The position numbers and the translations under genes were made by a program. A stretch of DNA of 64,000 nt from Corinectria fuckeliana (lineage: Eukaryota > Ascomycota > Sordariomycetes > Hypocreales > Nectriaceae). Every line of letters starts with the position of its first letter. The first letter of the stretch is position 1. The DNA lies in NCBI GenBank assembly GCA_019137255.1, contig WPDH01000109.1, positions 186,001-250,000 on the forward strand. The letters are read 5' to 3'. The notes under the pieces are model-generated. The model did not search any database. It was not told the DNA's origin and worked only from the letters and a program-made list of their open reading frames with translations. This document shows, piece by piece, positions 53,867 through 64,000 of this stretch.

Positions 53867-55456
53867 TTACTTCATGGCAGCCTTACTCTCGTCCTCGGGC
53901 GACGAGCTATTCTCTTCAGGGTATCCTCCCGTCACGCCGTCGATATCACACACTTCGAGACGCGGCCCTTTGTAGTTCTTGCGTCCATCAAATGCCCACG
54001 TTGAGCCAGCGATGAGCAAGATAACACCGAACGCGGCGATGCAGTAGTTCATGTTTGACGACGTCACAGGAAGGTCGGGAGGGAAGACGAAAAGCACCGT
54101 GGTCAAAATGGCCCAGGCAATGCCCACCAGGTTGCAGATCCACCGGACCGGAGTGCTGAGCTTGAACATCCTCGTCTCGGGAAGCATGTTTCCTCCGCGC
54201 AGGACGTTGATGGCGGGAGGGATGGCGTACGTAACGCCCAGCGCCACGACGGAGGCGGCGGTGATGGCGTTGAAGGTGCTGCTAGATCCGAGGAGAATCA
54301 GGCCAAAGACGATGACCCAGGCCGTGGTCCAGAGCAGGGCGTTCAGGGGCACGTCCAGAGTCGGGTGCACCTTGGCCCAGACGCGGCTGAAGGGAAGGCC
54401 GCGGTCTCGGGCAAACGCATATGTCATTCGGGCGCTGGTGGTCATGAGGGCAGTGGAGGTGAAGACCATGCACAGCAGAGGGAACATGACCAGGCAGACG
54501 CTTCCGGCCTTGCTGTTGGTGGCGTCGAAGAAGATCTGGAGAAGGGGGCCGGAGGCCGAGTTGAGAACGGTGTTGACGTCCTTGAGGACGAAGAGGAGGC
54601 AGCTGAGGAAGACGAAGCCGGAGAGCATGCCGATGCCGATGCAGTAGATCATGATCTTGGGACCCTCCTCGCGGGCGTTGGGAATCTCCTCGATCATGTG
54701 TGCGGTGGCGTCAAATCCAGTCAGGGCGAAAGCTCCCTGCAGGAGGCCGAGCATCCAGGCGACGCCATCGGGCCAGCCGGACTCGTTGAGGAACTCGCCG
54801 TAGACGAACTCGCCGGACTGGAAGTCGGGAGTCGCGCAGGCGAGCACGGTGATGCTGATGATGATGAAGCCGGCCATGCTCCAGAGGAAGGCTGCCTTGT
54901 TGAAGAGAGGGAGGAGACGGGTGGCGAAGGTGTTGACGACCAGGGCAATGATGATGAAGGCGACGTAGATGAGGAACTGGTGCCACGTCTCGGACTCGTA
55001 GCTGGGGTTCATGAAGGCGATGGTGTCGACGATGATGGTGCTTCCCAGGAGCGGCCCGGTGGCCGTCAAAGCGACCCAGCCGGCAACGTTGATCCAGCCC
55101 GTCGCATAGCTGATGCCTCGCGACCAGCGGGGCCAGGCGATGATGGCGGCCCAGTGGTACTGGCCGCCGGCGGTGGGATACGCGGACAGGAACTCGGCGA
55201 GGGAGACGGCGAGACACAGGTTGCAGACGCCGGCGACCATGAGGCCCCAGATGATGGCGCTGGGGCCGCCCGAGGGCAGGGCGAGGTTGATGGACGTGGA
55301 CAGGGCCGTCCAGGTGTTGAGGATGGCGAAGGCGAGGCCCAGCATGGAGACCTTGGAGAAGTTGCGCTGCAGCTCCTGCGTGTGGCCGAGCTGCTGGAGC
55401 GCCGCGGCGTCCCCGGTGGGCGGCGCCGGCTTCTGGGGGTCGTGGATGTCTTCCAT
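53867..55456 (-). CDS. Choline/GABA-type permease (APC superfamily, fungal ACT family), 529 aa
   Basis: A plasma-membrane transporter with about 12 membrane segments; the closest family is the fungal amino acid/choline transporter group (choline permease Hnm1, GABA permease-like). It is a single exon starting MEDIHDPQKPAPPTGD. Family blocks include SMLGLAFAILNTWTALSTS (TM1), EFLSAYPTAGGQYHWAA, FALTGFDATAHMIEEIPNA with the conserved DA.AHM.EE, and FARDRGLPFSRVWAKVHP. The acidic cytosolic end lacks further domains. All key segments look intact, although it lies between pseudogenes. Substrate (choline, GABA, amino acid) cannot be decided from sequence. Confidence 0.92.
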   Translation of the reverse strand: MEDIHDPQKPAPPTGDAAALQQLGHTQELQRNFSKVSMLGLAFAILNTWTALSTSINLALPSGGPSAIIWGLMVAGVCNLCLAVSLAEFLSAYPTAGGQYHWAAIIAWPRWSRGISYATGWINVAGWVALTATGPLLGSTIIVDTIAFMNPSYESETWHQFLIYVAFIIIALVVNTFATRLLPLFNKAAFLWSMAGFIIISITVLACATPDFQSGEFVYGEFLNESGWPDGVAWMLGLLQGAFALTGFDATAHMIEEIPNAREEGPKIMIYCIGIGMLSGFVFLSCLLFVLKDVNTVLNSASGPLLQIFFDATNSKAGSVCLVMFPLLCMVFTSTALMTTSARMTYAFARDRGLPFSRVWAKVHPTLDVPLNALLWTTAWVIVFGLILLGSSSTFNAITAASVVALGVTYAIPPAINVLRGGNMLPETRMFKLSTPVRWICNLVGIAWAILTTVLFVFPPDLPVTSSNMNYCIAAFGVILLIAGSTWAFDGRKNYKGPRLEVCDIDGVTGGYPEENSSSPEDESKAAMK

Positions 55457-58400
55457 GGTGTTTTGTTATGGGGGTGGAAGGGGAGGAAGAGAGAGAGGGA
55501 GGGGGGTGAGGGAGGAATGTTGATAGAAACTGGGGGAGGGGGGGGGGGGGCAAAGAAAATCCTGTCTGGGAACTCGAGTCTTACATAGTAAGAAATGCTG
55601 ATGATCTTTAGTGGAGTAGCCATGACACTCTCCGATAATCTACTTACATACATACGCCCCCGTCTAGGAAACTAGAACGACTAGTTCCAGGTAGGCTGGA
55701 TGGAGTCAGCAAGAAGTGAGGGACCGGAAGCAGACCGGGAACAGTCCGGGGACCCCGCCCCGGAGCCGGCTCGTTATCAAACGAACGAACAATTCGCCTT
55801 GCGTAACAAGCCTTTTTTTTCCCTTCCCCTTCCCAAGCATTGAGCATTGAGGCTCCAGCGCCGCCGTCTCCACAAATAGGTCGTTCCCCTGAAAAGGAAC
55901 CCCCAAGCCTTTTGTTCTAGAAGGGCGTTTGGACAAGAGCCAGAGCCCACTCATTTGCGGCCATGGACGCGTTCGACGTCTCTTTGCTTTGTCGGAGCCG
56001 TTCTTGTTGGAAAATCGTGGGGTTGCAGCCCGACCCCGACTGCTGCTGCCGGTAAGCTGTAGCCCTGTCTGGTCGTTCTGGTGCATGGGCGCACTGCAGG
56101 TCGGTGGGATTCTGGGAACGCGGTGCTGCATGATCTTTCTGCTGCGAAGCTAGTTTGTAACCTTTAAACGCGACGAAGGAGGCCTTGAAGCATTGCAGAG
56201 GTCATGAAACGACCAGGGTTTGCGTGTTCTGTCAGGAGTTAGAATTCCGGGCGTTTGCTTGTCCCACGCGGCACTCTTTACAGACAGTATCTATCATCAG
56301 GTTTAGGTCAAAGCTGTGCTGATCAACCCCATGGGTATCCGCATCGTTGCTATCTTTTCGGAGAAGACCGTTCCCCCCTCAATCAGAGCTCTGTAGCCGC
56401 GCATCGCGGACTCGACTCGAAATGCTAGAGGCGACATGCACTATACTAGGAGAAGTCAGCAGACGGCTGAAACCATACGACCCGTGCCAAAATACCTCAT
56501 GCAGCAACTTTGCCGACGGCTTGCGCTCTATCACGAAGCTGGTCTGAAGAGAATCAATCAACAAGGTCGAAAGGTCAAGCAAGGTCCCATCCGCACATAG
56601 TACGCTATCTGACCCGCGTCCCATTCCCAAGGTATCTATCTATCCACCCGTCTGCGGGCGCCCCCCGTGGGTAGGCTCTATGTAGATGGATGCTGCGGGT
56701 GGCGAAGCGGAGCACGGAAACGCTTAATTCACCTGCGAGGCCGGCATTCAGCAATCTTCCATTCATTCCCTTCACTAAGTTATGGGGAGTACTGCGGCTC
56801 CCCCCGTAAGCTAAGCAGCCGATTTAGCCGGGCTGCTCCAGTAAAACATCTACTTCATGTCAGCAAGGGCCCCCGGGCAAGCCGAAAGCGTCCACTTTTG
56901 CGGTCGTGCTTTAGTTGAGCGGTTGACAAACGCTTTCATATAAGTCGGCGGGTGGTCTGTGGGGAGAGTGGGTGCTTCCGGTTGATGCGTCGTCGTCGCC
57001 GTCGTCGTCGTGCGATCGTACATAGTAGCGCGGCTCTGCTGTGGGTGCGCGGTCTGAGTTGAGTATGTGTGGTGCGTGTACTTCGAATGCCGTGTGCCAA
57101 GCGCCAAGTAGTCCACCAAGGCGGAAGATTTTGACCCCTGTCTGCCCTTTTCTTCGATCGATTCCCGTATGTATGTATGTAAGCTATGTATGTATGTACT
57201 ATCTTTTGCCCTTTGCTTTGCCGTGCTTCTAGAAGGATCAAAGATGCGCGATAAGGTGCGCGGTGGCGTTTCGAGGCGAGATGCACACCCGCGGTCCCGA
57301 TGATCCGATCCAGGTGCGGCTACTCGAGACGTCATTTCCCGCCCATCCTTCACACCATTCACATATGTACTTCGTACTCATCCTTCCGTACACAGTACAC
57401 GGGCCGCCACGAATGATGGCTCTCCTCTATGTATGGAGATGTCCCGCTTGCGGTTACGCCGGGGCTAAGGGAAGAATCGGCAGCTAGTGCCATCGCCTCC
57501 CAGGGGTGTTGCATCATCAACCCATCCACGGAGCATATTGAAACGGACAGCTTACGTACTAGTCCGGGAATAAACCAATCAAATCCCCGAGTCCACCAGA
57601 AACTCCCCAGCTTCGCCTTTCCTGCCGATCGTCGTGCGCCCAAACCCATCTCCATTCCGCCCATGGGGTGTCGAGTGTCATCTCAGCCGGCCCATGGGGA
57701 GCAGACGAGTCCAGCGTACAGAGTTGAGACTGGTCACTTTACTCCAGACGGGGGAAGCCAGGACCCCGTCCGCAAAGAACGAAGCCTTGACACATGGGAT
57801 CCATCGTGCACATCAGCTTGTGAAGGCTTCAACCTCTTCCTACTCCTAGCCCTCCAACCCTCGTAAATAAAGTGGCGCCATCTGCCTCTTTCGAGCGAGA
57901 CTGGCAACCGCGTTCCCGGTTTCCCACTTTCCTAGCTTCTTGTGGTTCCTGTCCCCTGACTGTCCGTGGGTCGTTCATTAAACTGGGACATCATTAACAA
58001 CCCCATCCTGCTTATCACGCCCGTCAATTTGTCAATATCTCGATAGGCTTTGGACCAGCATTACATTATAGATGCTTGATTCAGTATATTTCAACCCCCT
58101 GATCGGGTTGCAATGGTTCTTGGGGGTCTCAAAGTCACGTCCCCTATGCAAGTTTACCATCAGCAGGTCGACGTAGCTACTCCCACGTGGGAAATGGATC
58201 AGACCCGTCGGAAAGGCCAAACCCGTATCGAAGTGACCGGGAATAACTGATGCTGAAGTGCTCCATACTGCGTTTCCACACTTGCACACCTAGCCTATGG
58301 TTTGCTCGGTGATCGTTCGGGAGGGCGGCCCTAGCCATTGACTTTTGATATCAAGACTAGTCAAGGAATTCACTCCCATACGTACGCAGTATTTTCTAGT

Positions 58401-60164
58401 GCGATAGCTTATCGCATATCCCAGAGTAGTCGAAATTAAGACACTTTAAAGCACAAGCAGCTGATCATCTTTCATCCTGCCACAACCACAGGGGATCCTC
58501 TCAACTGTTGGTCTTCACCTCGCACCCATGAAGCTACAACAGCAAATTGAAGCATAAAATCATGCAGTGGAGATCTGGTAAGGGTTCTCCACGGGGTTCT
58601 GCGTCGGTGGCCATTTTTCTCCCCAGACTGTATCTGGCTGACCACGGGGTTTTAATAATGGTTTCCTCTTTTTTGGATCTGTGATTTCGTAATGAATAAA
58701 TATCAGGCTGGGTATAGTCACGTAGCCCCCCTCAAGGAAAAGATGGGACTGGGGACTGTGGGATTTACCCACCCCGACCCATGTTTCTTGTACGTTTTCG
58801 CGAGCGTGAGCAACCCACGTGGGCACATGGCAATCGCACGATATTTCAATCAGCCGTCAGATGACTGTAAATGGAGTAGCAAGGCCTTCAGGGAGTTTCT
58901 GATATGCTTATCGGAAAAACAGTGAACCACTAGATTCAGTCGCGGACCGCGAGCGAATACAGACGATCACATCACGCCACCTAGCCAGTCCGCGCAATGC
59001 GACCTACCCTGGAGCTACTGGCAAAAGTATGGTTTCAGTTAAAATCAGTATAACAGACTAAGCAGTAGACATCAGGGTATCAGCCGTTAACGAAAGATCA
59101 TAAAAATACTGGGTTCCTTTAGTAGAGACTGAGGATGTAAGTTTGTTCGTTGTGCGTGACTGTATTAAATAATCCTGCGCAGACCTTACAGCCATATTTC
59201 GCATATGGCTAGCTCAAAGCGCAACTAATCAATCCGGGATAAAGGCATATCTAGAATTGGTCTACGTTCAACATTGAGCTAGCAATTATTAACTGTGTCG
59301 TCATTGTTGAGAGAGGAAGGATCGTCGAGGTGCTAGCTAACTGAGGGGGATAGTTCTGATTGTAGCGGGCGAAGGCGTATTCGTCAACTTGCTCGTGCAT
59401 GCTCAGGTGTCGGCATGAGAGGGCGAAGATGGCGTTGAGTAGGGCTCTTCCTTTTATTGCCCTCTAGGGCACCTCGAGTGCAAAATGCCAAGAGGCGTCA
59501 CATGTATCAAACCAAGCATATCAAGTCGGGGTGTAGCAGGCAAGCAGATGGTGATTACCAGACGTACCAAAGTACACATATACTCGAGCTAGTACTCATC
59601 AACCAAGCTTCGTGAATATTGTGAAGCGGGAAATAGATGCTCGTCACAGTCTTGCAAGGCTCACATGATTCAGCCTTGTGATGGAGCCCGACTCGAGACG
59701 CAACCGGTAGAAACGACAAAGCCCTCTCATCTATAAAGGGAGATCTGCTCCGCGTGATGCGTAAATTCAGATTGACGACATTCTCAGAAGACTGAGCAGC
59801 TTTGCATCAATATTTAAGAACAACGATCAAGCTAGAGACAATGAGCAGGTATCGAAGCAGCATATTTATCCACTGAAGGCGAGACAGAGCGAGGTTGAAA
59901 CCAGGACCAAACTTCCCCGCAATCTACAAGCAGAGGTTGGCGGCGCGTTTGGCTAGGTTTTCCAGGGTCTTTCTGCATCAGAAACCTGGAAGAAAGCGCG
60001 CAGTGGCATCCAAGGCTCCTCCTATGCCCACCGTGGAAGCCCTGGCGGGTGGGAAAAGGAATTGGATCATTCCTGATTGGGTATCTTGACTATTGTTGTT
60101 GACGGAAGGTCTTTGACTCTTTGAAGTAATTACGAAGCATATAAGCTGGCCTTCGCACACCGCT
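55457..60164. other. Gene-poor region, 4.7 kb
   Basis: I see no supportable gene. The first part is the permease promoter and leader, with a poly-G run near 55534-55550. A tetranucleotide repeat is at 57168-57198. Frames around 57.4-57.9 kb and 58.5-58.9 kb have no domain. A hydrophilic frame at 59895-60089 has no identity I can give. Confidence 0.5.
57168..57198. repeat. GTAT/ATGT tetranucleotide microsatellite
   Basis: Two ATGT-type arrays separated by AAGCT. Confidence 0.85.
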
Positions 60165-61725
60165 CAAATTCCTGCGTGGTTTATGATTTGACCCAGCAGG
60201 CGCGGCATCTTCTCGTCGCAATTGGCGGATTGCTCTTCGGATACGAGGTTATAAACGAGTTCCTGGCGCGGCTCCCAGAGGTCTCCGACAATGTAGAAGG
60301 AGCTGGATAGTATGAGCTCGAGACTCAAGATGTCTCTGATATTCATATACCCTAATATACTTGAGATGCAAAGGGCCTCATGACAGCTATGATCACACTT
60401 GACGCCTTCATCGGTAAGCCACACCTCGAACTTTGAACCAATAAAGTACACAGCTAACGATTGGAATCAAGGTGCTCTGAACCAATGCAGCTATGCCATG
60501 CTCGTTGTTACTCGATCCATCGGCGACGTTGGAATTGGAATGTGACTGCTTCACCCGTCCGGCCTTCCCCTCTATTACTTCCTTGCTGACGCAACACGTC
60601 TCCATGCTGAACATGATAGTCCCGCTATACATTTCTGAAGTCTCATCGCCCGAAATCCGCGGTACACTGCTTGTATTCGAGCAGCTGGAAATCGTCGTAG
60701 CCATCGTCATTTCCTTTTGGATCACGCAGGGGGCTTAGTACATCGGCTCGCACTAGTCGTAGCAGCTCCCGTCCCTCATCCAGATCATCCCTGGCCTGCT
60801 ACTTGGATTAGTCGCCATACTGCTGCCCTTCTCGCCCCGATGGCCGGTCACGAATGGCCGCGAGGATGAGGCGCTGAAAACCGTGGCAAAGCTACGACAA
60901 ATGCCCACCACTGACGAGAGAGTCCAGAGGGTGTGGGTGGAAATCATCTGCGAGTCAAGATTCCAGCAAGGAGTTGTTACTCAGCGTCACCCTCGGCTTG
61001 TCGATGGTGGAGGATGGAGTAAGATCAAGCTCGATTTCAGTCGATGAGTCGATTGCCTCCGGCCTGGACGCTGGCGAAGAACCTACGTTGGTGCCGGCCT
61101 AATGTTCTTCCAGCAGCTAAAGCTTTTTCTTCTTGGACTCTCGACAAGTTCGGAAGGCGGAACATCCTCATGATCGGCAGCATTGCCATGTTTGTCGCCC
61201 ATGCCATTCTCGCTGCTCTCGTTGGCAAGCTTTCGGACGACTGGCCTTCCCACCAGGACGCGGACTGGACAAACGTTGCATTTCTGCTAATCTATATGCT
61301 TTTCTTTGGTCTTAGCTGGGGACCGGTGTCATGGACCATGCCATCCGAGATCTCCTCTTCGTCTCTGCGAGCCAAGGGTGTTGCAGTTTGCACTTGTTCC
61401 AATTTGTCTCTCAAGAAGAAATGACGCTAACGTGTCACTAAGACTGGCTCAACCACCTCATTTATCGTAAAGAATCCTCACCTCATCTAACGCCCGATAA
61501 CAATATCCGCTAACACAATCAAGGAACTGGTCACTCCCCCTCTTGTGCAGAATACCGGCTTCGGAGCCTACATTTCTTTTTGCCATCTTTTGCTTTCTCA
61601 GCAGTGTGGACGATTTATATTGTCCCTAAGACAAACGACAAGACACCAGAGGAAATGGACGTCTTTAAGGACTATAGCAGCGCTGAGGATTGGCTACTAA
61701 GAACCGCATGGGTTTTGAGGTGACG
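60165..61725 (+). pseudogene. MFS sugar-transporter pseudogene
   Basis: Remnants of a hexose-type major facilitator in order: AIGGLLFGYEV (TM1), NEFLARLPEVSDNVEGAG, LMTAMITLDAFI, AMLVVTRSIGDVGIGM, PLYISEVSSPEIRGTLL, FWITQGA, IIPGLLLG, LPFSPRWPVTNGREDEAL, LDKFGRRNILMIGS, WGPVSWTMPSEI, and VWTIYIVPKTNDKTPEEMD at the end. They sit in several frames. In-frame TAG stops lie at 60736-60738, 60754-60756 and 60760-60762; the last two fall where the family has Trp-Ser-Trp-Arg, and the sequence TAG-TCG-TAG-CAG is what G-to-A changes would make of TGG-TCG-TGG-CGG. Several frameshifts and missing segments complete the decay. Not functional. Confidence 0.85.
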
Positions 61726-64000
61726 AGGGAGAACAGGGACAATGTGACCCTACCATAGATGGCTAGATATCTTCTATGACTAGCTGCGTCTCTTGGTAGT
61801 GTTAAGCAGGTGATTTTCAGATGCCCCGTATTGTCTACAAGGGAGATGAAAGATTATTTATTCGCCCTTATCCCATAACTCAGCCAGGAAAACCTCTTCT
61901 AAGTTCGTGCAAATCTAACAGGGGGTAAAAAACCTGACAGAGGAGGTTCGCTTGTTCAGTATTGACAAGACGATAATTCATGTGCATGCATGTTTCCATC
62001 AATGCAACGCTCCTCCTTGGGTAGTGATCCAGAGGCAATTTATGAGCAGTTGGCTAGTACACCTTCAAGAGGTTTACATCCATTGCCTGCGATCTTGCAT
62101 GGATTGGTCTAACCAGATTTGAACACTTCAGCCTCAGTTCTATACGTGGGGAACCGGAGAGAAACACTTACGGATACACAAGGTAGGCCACGCGATGTGT
62201 CTCCATCTGGAATGCAAGCACCAAAGTCGCCGCCAATGGGACGCCTACAGTTCTATGACAAGATTAGCGACAGGAAAGACGGCGAAGACGAACGTGAACC
62301 ACGTACCCACCAGCCAAACACGGCCGGCAAACAGAAAAGCAGAGCTGAGACTTGAAGCTTCATGATGTCGGATGGTTCTTTGCAAGTACCCTTGAGTCAA
62401 TTGTATGAAACAGTGTGTGGTAATAGAGCCTCTACCAAGTAGGGACACAGACGGACCTTATATATCTGAGGGAATCTGGTATACAGAGAGCGTCCCGTAG
62501 CATGAGCCAGGGCACAATGAAGGTTTAATGATATCCATATAATAAGGTTACTTGGTCATGCGTACTTGACCTAAGTCGGATACCCCAGTAAGTGGTTTCG
62601 GATGGTTTCTCGTATCCGGGCGATAAACGTGTCAGGGGCGAGCCTTGAGTTTATCCGATAAGAGAGTCCTTGAATTATCCACCCCAGGCAAAAGAGGAAG
62701 GGGATGAAGATGTCGGTCTTCATAATGTATTAGCAGCTGATAAAGAGCTACTCCATCGCTCATAGCTCAAAGAGCCTCCTTTCTCCAAGACCGGCTCGTG
62801 CGTAATGTAACAGGCCCGAGCTCGCTCCAGCTTGCGCGGAGTTCACAGGGTCGCAGTTAGTCCAGAGAGCCCCATCGGCTTCTCCGCACAAGGGCTGGAC
62901 ATGTGGAAGCGTGAACATACCATTCACATGTCTTAATTTTCATCATAAGTAATGTACCCTTGTCACAAGCTGACGCGGATAGGAAATGAAGATACTTGTA
63001 CTGTAGCGAGCAAATGCGAAGGGACCACCGTTTAACATTCTCAACCCTTGTGGGTTGTAGGCTACCCGTGCACCAAAACTGGACCTGTGTTATTAAAATA
63101 TAGCTAATCGGTGTAGCCACACCGCCATTCAAATCTGGCAGTCTGTCTTGGACATGTATCTGGAGTCACCGATTCATTCTCAACGTGATCTTTGAACGTT
63201 CCAGGGGAAGTGTACCTCGGGTGAGCAGATGGGCGCACATCTCATCCGGTAGGTGGACGGCTTGGACCAGATGTGGAGTTTCGTATCCTACTGTGGATAC
63301 GCAAGAATCCCGGAGCTGGGTTGCTCTGGACGCCCTCAGAACCAAGGACAGCGGTTGTTATTTCATTTTAACGGAAGAGTCTAGATGGCTTTGTATTCTC
63401 TACGATGCGTCCTGGTATGGACTGTGAGCAGCTTAGTGCTTTTCATGGTGTCTTAAAAGGAGGGGTTGTAGTGATATGAACCCAGTCTGCATTTCCTTCG
63501 AGATGTACTATGAACAAGCCCGATAGATCAAAATGGCGGGCGTAAGAAGTTTCCAACATGACGGAAGACTAAGTAGGATAGTGTGGTAGGTGTACTTACT
63601 CTCTTGAAGTGATGATGTAGCTACTTCTGTGAATCCCGGAGGACGACGAATGGAGAGGACCGGATTGACATGGGCTAGATACCAGCGGGATTGAACTAGG
63701 GAAATTGACAATTCGGTTTCGAAAAGAAAGCCTCAAGGTAAGGTGAGAGCGAGTGGATGATACGGGCGGTAGTGGATACCAACTTGTGGTAGTTATGGAG
63801 GGGGACTCGCCCGAATTAAAGAGTGAAGTAATTGTAACGAGCGAAGGCGAGGCACCAACAAAGGGAACGGAAGTGACCGCGACAAAGAAATAAAATGATC
63901 TATAAATGACAACAAGAGTGTGAACGGAGTGATCAAGCGGAAATCACCCAGACTGAGCGCGAACGATGGATGTAGTCCCATTATAAACCAAAGAACTTGG
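61726..64000. other. Right-edge sequence without supported gene
   Basis: Short domainless frames only (for example 62119-62355 and 63185-63427). Either decayed DNA or a regulatory and 5' region of a gene beyond the right edge. Confidence 0.45.

Noticed and set aside
1..64000. CRISPR array, prophage or bacterial operon
   Set aside because: Gene structure with introns and the families present are eukaryotic; no regularly spaced repeats of CRISPR type are seen.

Overview
The window is nuclear DNA of a filamentous ascomycete, most likely a Pezizomycotina fungus of Sordariomycetes type (Hypocreales is plausible but unproven). The reasons are short introns of about 48-95 nt with GTNNGT or GC donors, CTAAC-like branch sites and YAG acceptors; the gene families present (chitin synthase, IML2, Cwf19, AA9 LPMO, Pth11-like rhodopsin-domain protein, NACHT-ankyrin protein); GC-rich genes separated by AT-rich, decayed repeat tracts; and no operons or ribosome binding sites. 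I joined exons by eye; each joined model given here keeps its reading frame across every intron.

Left third (1.6-21.7 kb), gene-rich core: a chitin-synthase-type glycosyltransferase (+), IML2 (+), a fatty-acid-hydroxylase-superfamily membrane protein (-), a long alpha/beta hydrolase (+), the spliceosomal/lariat factor Cwf19 (-), an amino-acid permease (-) with a GC-AG intron, and a seven-helix rhodopsin-domain protein (-).

Middle (21.7-42 kb), sparser and patchy: 6.7 kb with microsatellites and AT-rich decayed element sequence, then an AA9 lytic polysaccharide monooxygenase lying between two diverged direct repeats, an acidic orphan protein, an F-box-like protein, a small NIF3-like protein, a secreted seven-exon SMP-30/gluconolactonase-like protein (second GC-AG intron), a 72-residue hydrophilic protein and a secreted, probably GPI-anchored protein.

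Right third (42-64 kb), accessory region: a microbial-type poly(ADP-ribose) glycohydrolase is followed on the same strand by a PARP-like ADP-ribosyltransferase, which makes a candidate eraser/writer pair. Next come a fungal PD-(D/E)XK-like protein that has lost a conserved acid, a very AT-rich block, a broken NACHT-ankyrin (NLR-like) gene, a decayed short-chain dehydrogenase, an intact choline/GABA-type permease, and a sugar-transporter pseudogene with clustered G-to-A stop mutations. The last 2.3 kb holds no gene I can support.

The genes do not form one obvious pathway. The most notable group is the 42-52 kb stretch of ADP-ribosylation, nuclease-like and NLR-like genes next to AT-rich decayed DNA. 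It resembles a fungal genome-defence or self/non-self accessory island, but that reading is inference.
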